Source: DATJOJ01 sp035507035 (GTDB taxonomy: Bacteria; Acidobacteriota; Terriglobia; Terriglobales; Acidobacteriaceae). From it: a stretch of 64,000 nucleotides of DNA. The stretch spans positions 310,001-374,000 of the forward strand of contig DATJOJ010000048.1 in the NCBI GenBank assembly GCA_035507035.1. Reading direction: 5' to 3'. Under the pieces are notes generated by a model, which was not told the DNA's origin, made no database searches, and was given only the letters and a program-made list of their open reading frames with translations. The position numbers and the translations under genes were made by a program. Within the stretch, counting starts at the first letter, position 1. Each line of letters begins with the position of its first letter. Shown piece after piece: positions 60,012 to 64,000 of this stretch.

Positions 60012-61820
60012 TTAATTGCTGTCTTCGCCGACTTTCAGCACTGCCAGGAACGCTTCCTGGGGAATATCGACGCGGCCAATGCGCTTCATGCGCTTTTTGC
60101 CTTCTTTCTGTTTCTCGAGCAGTTTGCGTTTGCGGGTGATGTCGCCGCCGTAGCATTTGGCCAGAACGTTCTTGCGCATGGCGTGCACGGTTTCGCGGGC
60201 AATAATCTTCGCTCCGATCGATGCCTGAATCGGAACTTCGAACATCTGCCGCGGAATCAGCTCTCTCATTTTGGAGACCAGCGCCTTGCCGCGTTCATAG
60301 GCAAACTCGCGGTGAACAATGATCGACAGCGCATCCACCGGTTCGCCCGCAACCAGAATGTCGAGCTTCACCATGGGCGACTCCCAGTAGTCGGCAAGAT
60401 GATAGTCGAGTGAAGCGTAGCCGCGAGAAACCGATTTCAGACGATCGTAGAAGTCGAGCACGATTTCGTTCAGCGGCAGTTCGTACTGCAGCATCACACG
60501 CGACGAACTGACGTACTCAAAGCTTTTCTGCTTGCCGCGCTTCTCTTCCACGAGCGCCAGAATTCCGCCAACGTACTCTTCGTTGGTGAGAATGGTGGCC
60601 AGAATCACCGGCTCCTCGATCTTGGCAATCTCACTTGGATCCAGCCAGCGGGAAGGGTTATCGACTTCAACCATTTCACCATCGGTCTTGTAGATCTTGT
60701 AACGAACGCCGGGAGCGGTGGTAATCAGCTCCAGGCCGAACTCGCGCTCCAGCCGCTCCTGAATGATTTCCATGTGGAGCAGGCCGAGAAAGCCACAGCG
60801 GAAGCCGAATCCGAGAGCGACGGAGCTTTCCGGCTCAAAAAAGAACGACGAGTCGTTGAGCCGCAGCTTTTCGAGCGCCTCGCGAAGTTGGGTGTGCTCG
60901 TGCGCATCGACAGTGTAAAGTCCCGCAAAGACCATGGGCTTGATTTCTTCGAAGCCGGGCAGCGGCTCAAGGGCAGGAGCAGAGTCGTCGGTGATGGTAT
61001 CGCCGATCTTGGTGTCGGCAACATTCTTGATGTTGGCGATGAGGAAGCCGACTTCACCGGCTTTCAGTTCGTCGACTTCGACGGGCTTGGGGTTCTGCAC
61101 GCCCAAGGCTTCCACATCCAGGACTTTGCCGTTCCACATGAGGCGGATTCGTTGCCCCTTGCGCAGCGTGCCTTCGAAGACGCGAGTGAGCACGATGACA
61201 CCGCGATAAGGATCAAACCAGGAGTCGAAAATCAGCGCCTGCAGCCGGTTTTGAGGATTGCCCTTAGGCGGAGGAATGCGCTTGACGATGGCTTCGAGGA
61301 CGTCGGGCACGCCCTGACCGGTTTTGGCGCTGATGAGGACCGCATCGGTGGCGTCGAGGCCGACCGTGCCTTCGATCATCTCTTTGGTGCGGGCGATGTC
61401 CGCGCTGGGCAGATCAATCTTGTTGATGACGGGAATGATTTCCAAACCGTGATTGATGGCGAGATAAGAATTCGCCAGCGTCTGCGCCTCGACACCCTGG
61501 GACGCGTCAACTACCAGAAGCGCGCCTTCGCAAGAAGCCAGCGATCGCGAAACTTCGTAAGAAAAATCTACATGGCCCGGCGTGTCGATGAGATTGAGTT
61601 GATACGTCTGTCCGTCCTGCGCCGTGTACATCATTCTTACAGCGTGGGCCTTAATCGTGATGCCGCGCTCACGCTCCAAGTCCATGGAATCGAGCACCTG
61701 GGCTTGCATTTCGCGCTGAGTGAGGGATCCCGTCAGCTCCAGGAGCCGGTCGGCGAGCGTAGACTTGCCGTGATCGATGTGCGCGATGATAGCGAAGTTG
61801 CGGAGAAAAGCGGCATCCAT
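60012..61820 (-). CDS. lepA: Elongation factor 4 (LepA)
   Basis: A 602-residue translational GTPase that acts on stalled or early ribosomes. From the ATG at 61820 (MDAAFLRNFAIIAHIDHGKSTLADRLLELTG) it shows G1 AHIDHGKST, G3 DTPGHVDF and G4 NKIDLPSAD in order. The C-terminal LepA-specific domain ends with AKCYGGDITRKRKLLEKQKEGKKRMKRIG, the conserved tail. Length is standard. An earlier ATG 12 codons upstream has no homology. No type I signal peptidase gene follows in the window. Confidence 0.97.
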   Translation of the reverse strand: MDAAFLRNFAIIAHIDHGKSTLADRLLELTGSLTQREMQAQVLDSMDLERERGITIKAHAVRMMYTAQDGQTYQLNLIDTPGHVDFSYEVSRSLASCEGALLVVDASQGVEAQTLANSYLAINHGLEIIPVINKIDLPSADIARTKEMIEGTVGLDATDAVLISAKTGQGVPDVLEAIVKRIPPPKGNPQNRLQALIFDSWFDPYRGVIVLTRVFEGTLRKGQRIRLMWNGKVLDVEALGVQNPKPVEVDELKAGEVGFLIANIKNVADTKIGDTITDDSAPALEPLPGFEEIKPMVFAGLYTVDAHEHTQLREALEKLRLNDSSFFFEPESSVALGFGFRCGFLGLLHMEIIQERLEREFGLELITTAPGVRYKIYKTDGEMVEVDNPSRWLDPSEIAKIEEPVILATILTNEEYVGGILALVEEKRGKQKSFEYVSSSRVMLQYELPLNEIVLDFYDRLKSVSRGYASLDYHLADYWESPMVKLDILVAGEPVDALSIIVHREFAYERGKALVSKMRELIPRQMFEVPIQASIGAKIIARETVHAMRKNVLAKCYGGDITRKRKLLEKQKEGKKRMKRIGRVDIPQEAFLAVLKVGEDSN

Positions 61821-61842
61821 GGGAAATATTGATTTTAACAGT

Positions 61843-61877
61843 GAACGGCGAAACACAGGGGACAGGGAAACACAGAG
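61843..61877. repeat. CACAGAG-type dispersed repeat, site 3
   Basis: The + strand reads AACACAGGGGACAGGGAAAC, then ACAGAG, the complementary orientation of sites 1 and 2. It lies between lepA and the next gene. Confidence 0.5.
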
Positions 61878-61889
61878 TAGAATTCAGGA

Positions 61890-62276
61890 ATGCGATATTT
61901 AGTGCGGGCAACAGTAAAACCCGGCCGCGAGCAGGACTTACTCAAGGCGATTGAAGACGAGACTCTCGGCCAGGGATCAGTCGCCGAGGGTGAATATCTG
62001 CGCAACATGAAGGATGCGCGATTGTGCCCTGACCAGACGGCGCGTTGGGTGGAAGTATGCTACTGCCCGACCCCACTGCAGGAGGAGCGTCCTTACTGGG
62101 AGAGATATTTCGATCTCACGAAAGTGCAGGACGCGCACGACCGCCGCAAATGTCACGATGAAAACGGCAGCGAATCCTGGGCATGCGGCGACTGTGATTG
62201 CACTGCGCGGCTTGAGCAGAAACTGCGGCAGACAGGACAGCCGTTCCTGGAATCGCTTCGCGAAACTGGACAATAG
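61890..62276 (+). CDS. Unknown small protein with Cys-rich tail
   Basis: A 128-residue protein. The N-terminal half (MRYLVRATVKPGREQDLLKAIEDETLG) looks like a ferredoxin-fold barrel. The C-terminal part has clustered His/Cys (KCHDENGSESWACGDCDCTARLE), suggesting metal binding, possibly zinc. It is immediately upstream of maf (TAGATG junction), so the two are co-transcribed. No family was recognised. Confidence 0.65.
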   Translation: MRYLVRATVKPGREQDLLKAIEDETLGQGSVAEGEYLRNMKDARLCPDQTARWVEVCYCPTPLQEERPYWERYFDLTKVQDAHDRRKCHDENGSESWACGDCDCTARLEQKLRQTGQPFLESLRETGQ

Positions 62277-62870
62277 ATGTTGGTGCTTGCTTCGGCCTCT
62301 CCTCGGCGCCAGGAATTGCTGCGCAATGCTGGCATCGAATTTCAAGTTCAGCCGGCAGATATTCCCGAAGATCCACTCCCCAGTGAGCTGCCCCGCGCCT
62401 GCGCTGAACGTTTGGCGCGGGAAAAAGCGCAAAAGGTTTTCCAGCATAGACCCGGGGAACTCGTTCTCGGCGCAGATACAGTCGTTTTCGTCGATGGAAC
62501 AATGCTCGCCAAACCCGCCGACTCAGCCGACGCCGCCCGCATGTTACGAATGCTTTCTGGCTGCACGCACCAAGTAATTACCGGCGTCTGCCTCATCGGC
62601 CCATCACCGGGAACCGAGGACTCCAAACAGAAAACTGCTTTTGAAGATACCCGCTCAGAAACTACGGAAGTTACGATGTCGGCGCTCACGGAAGACGATA
62701 TCCGTTTCTACGTGGCCACCGGCGAGCCCATGGACAAGGCCGGAGCTTACGCGATCCAAGGCATCGCCTCGCGGTGGATTCCGCGCATTGAAGGCGATTA
62801 TTCGAATGTGGTGGGATTACCGGTGGCGTTGGTCTGCCGCATGTTGCGGGAACGTGGGTGGAGAGGGTGA
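62277..62870 (+). CDS. maf: Maf/YceF nucleotide pyrophosphatase
   Basis: A 197-residue house-cleaning enzyme that hydrolyses non-canonical nucleoside triphosphates (dTTP, UTP or modified bases). The opening LVLASASPRRQELLRNAGIEF (S-x-S-P-R-R-x-x-L-L) and GADTVVF with KPADSADAARMLRMLSG are characteristic, as is the EGDYSNVVGLPV end with its acidic catalytic residue. A loop of about 15 residues (GTEDSKQKTAFEDTRS) is inserted before the TEVTMSAL strand and is longer than usual. The ATG starts one base after the upstream stop. Confidence 0.93.
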   Translation: MLVLASASPRRQELLRNAGIEFQVQPADIPEDPLPSELPRACAERLAREKAQKVFQHRPGELVLGADTVVFVDGTMLAKPADSADAARMLRMLSGCTHQVITGVCLIGPSPGTEDSKQKTAFEDTRSETTEVTMSALTEDDIRFYVATGEPMDKAGAYAIQGIASRWIPRIEGDYSNVVGLPVALVCRMLRERGWRG

Positions 62871-62876
62871 CTCAGA

Positions 62877-63044
62877 TTACGATTTCTTGTCTTGACCTTC
62901 TTCGCCGTCTTTCACTGCAGATTTGAAATTCTTGATGCCCTCGCCCAGGCCTTTGCCCAAGTCCGCCAATTTGCTAGGGCCAAAGATCAAGAGCGCGATC
63001 GCCAGGATCAAGAGAATTTCCGGCAAACCCAATTTTCCACCCAT
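62877..63044 (-). CDS. tatA: TatA, twin-arginine translocase pore subunit
   Basis: A 55-residue protein too short for many gene callers. GGAGGCAGT precedes the ATG (GGAGG 4 bases away). It shows one transmembrane helix (LPEILLILAIALLIFGPSKL, with the conserved FGP hinge), an amphipathic helix (ADLGKGLGEGIKNFKSAVKD) and a charged tail. TatA oligomers form the pore through which folded proteins cross the membrane. tatB and tatC are not nearby. The gene is convergent with maf, 6 bases from it. Confidence 0.92.
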   Translation of the reverse strand: MGGKLGLPEILLILAIALLIFGPSKLADLGKGLGEGIKNFKSAVKDGEEGQDKKS

Positions 63045-63143
63045 ACTGCCTCCTTGCGGGGTTTGCCGATTTCAGCGGCACAACGGAAAGTGCGGTATAC
63101 CCCTGCAAAAATTCTAGGCTTCCCGATGGGCAGAGTCAAAGAA

Positions 63144-64000
63144 TCAGGGCAGTTTCCCTTGCAGGGTATAAATTACTGTACTGAAAGAACCGTTCAGGTT
63201 GTAGCCCGCACACCAGATCTGACCTTTCGTGCCCACGTGTCCGCCATCGCAGGCGTCCATTTCACTTCCTGTAGTGACATCGAGTGACCAGGTTTGTCCG
63301 CCGTCGGAACTAAAATACATGCCACCTACATTCGTGTAGACGTTTCCTCCCGCGGCCCACCCGATCTTCGGCGTCAGAAAGAAAATCTCCCGCACCGGCC
63401 AGGAGATGTCCAGCACCCGCCCGCTCCAGGTCTTGCCGCCGTCAGTCGTGCGATGAAGCCAGCCTTCCACATTCGGCGAAATTTCTCCTCCACCGACCCA
63501 GCCGTCACTGTCATTGGAGAAAAAAACTGGGCCATCGAACACGGAATCGATCGGCGGTCCACAATTCCAGTCCGCTCCGCCGTCAAGGCTGGTGCAGTAG
63601 TTAATCCCAGAAGCGCGAGCATGCAGATTATTTAGCAAGCTGAACTCCAGCCCAAACCACCCACCGTCAGGATTGTCTTCCACGGTCGTCCAATCGGTCG
63701 CACCGGCGCCACCATCCGTCGTGTAGTAGGCGGAGTTGGTAGCGCCGTCGTCAAGATCCATCACCAGCCCATCGTTACTGTTCGCAAAACGCACGCGCTG
63801 CACAAAACCAGTGCTCGTAAGCTGAATGTCGCTCGTCCAGGTCTGGCCGCCATCGTGACTCCAGCGGATCAGCCCGTAAAATGTCGAGGAATCGTAGATC
63901 CCAGAGATCACCAGATCGGTGGCCGAAAACGCTTTGACCCCGTAAAAATAGTAGGGGTAATTCAGGTTCAGGATCTCCGTCCAGTTCACTCCCCCATTGG
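63144..64000 (-). CDS. BNR/Asp-box repeat protein (runs off right edge)
   Basis: The visible 285 residues form a beta propeller of the Ycf48/sialidase Asp-box type: SHDGGQTWTS, TTDGGKTWSG and SSDGGQTWSLD are S-x-D-x-G-x-x-W boxes. No start codon or signal peptide is visible because the gene continues beyond base 64000. The frame is open to the end (NGGVNWTE). Such proteins are secreted or photosystem-assembly-like; the function here is unknown. The C-terminal residues suggest a normal end. Confidence 0.8.
   Translation of the reverse strand, partial: NGGVNWTEILNLNYPYYFYGVKAFSATDLVISGIYDSSTFYGLIRWSHDGGQTWTSDIQLTSTGFVQRVRFANSNDGLVMDLDDGATNSAYYTTDGGAGATDWTTVEDNPDGGWFGLEFSLLNNLHARASGINYCTSLDGGADWNCGPPIDSVFDGPVFFSNDSDGWVGGGEISPNVEGWLHRTTDGGKTWSGRVLDISWPVREIFFLTPKIGWAAGGNVYTNVGGMYFSSDGGQTWSLDVTTGSEMDACDGGHVGTKGQIWCAGYNLNGSFSTVIYTLQGKLP

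Noticed and set aside
60774..61832. A 352-residue plus-strand frame over lepA
   Set aside because: Antisense to lepA, whose G motifs and tail are conserved; its composition is that of a shadow frame.
1..64000. Insertion sequences, transposases or integrase
   Set aside because: No transposase motif, IS-like inverted ends or tyrosine/serine recombinase was recognised in any frame.

Overview
The window reads as a chromosomal segment of an Acidobacteriota bacterium, probably class Terriglobia (relatives of Koribacter and Terriglobus). This is inferred from the moderately high GC, the paired GloVer-repeat secreted proteins, CPBP proteases, a large Ser/Thr kinase with TPRs, a dispersed intergenic repeat vocabulary, and the housekeeping content. 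No rRNA or tRNA gene was recognised. The window starts inside one gene (HipA-like kinase) and ends inside another (BNR-repeat protein).

Positions 1-12,500 form an accessory, prophage-like island. A divergent promoter region (10,646-10,886) separates an S24-type repressor on the + strand from a leftward series: a DUF2292-like protein, a zinc-ribbon protein, a sigma-region-4-like protein, a 120-residue unknown, a dual-specificity phosphatase, a giant secreted tail-fibre-like protein, a secreted beta-helix/NodB-deacetylase fusion, the terminase large subunit, and a HipA-like kinase running off the edge. No capsid, portal or integrase is visible. Several intrinsic terminators sit between these genes, and one terminator-shaped hairpin lies inside the signal-peptide codons of the giant protein.

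Positions 12,500-31,600 hold mixed cell-envelope, stress and metabolic genes: a bipolar histone-like protein, MltD-like transglycosylase, quinone oxidoreductase, VapBC, an FMN-binding protein, two tandem CPBP proteases, an isoaspartyl peptidase, HslVU, a YfgM-like protein, a GAF/zinc-ribbon membrane protein, an anion transporter, two GloVer proteins produced by a 1.5-kb tandem duplication, an EamA exporter with a divergent CGNR regulator, and PhoU.

Positions 31,600-45,500 carry PhoB/PhoR behind a hydantoinase-A gene, DinB, the 2-oxoglutarate dehydrogenase E1, a truncated agmatinase, a response regulator without its phospho-acceptor Asp, a receiver-PP2C protein and two secreted proteins, one of them frameshifted.

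Positions 45,500-56,500 are the core replication and transcription block: hemB, mutS2, dnaG, rpoD and dnaB. It contains a dispersed repeat inserted in frame in dnaG, and an 870-bp non-coding interval between rpoD and dnaB with a strong terminator and a 16-bp tandem repeat. A PD-(D/E)XK nuclease follows, preceded by a leader closely matching one in the phage-like island. The right end carries a Ser/Thr kinase-TPR protein, lepA, maf, a 55-residue tatA and the partial BNR protein.

The most unusual signal is this two-copy leader: conserved ends separated by exactly the same distance, then a terminator hairpin, then an unrelated gene.
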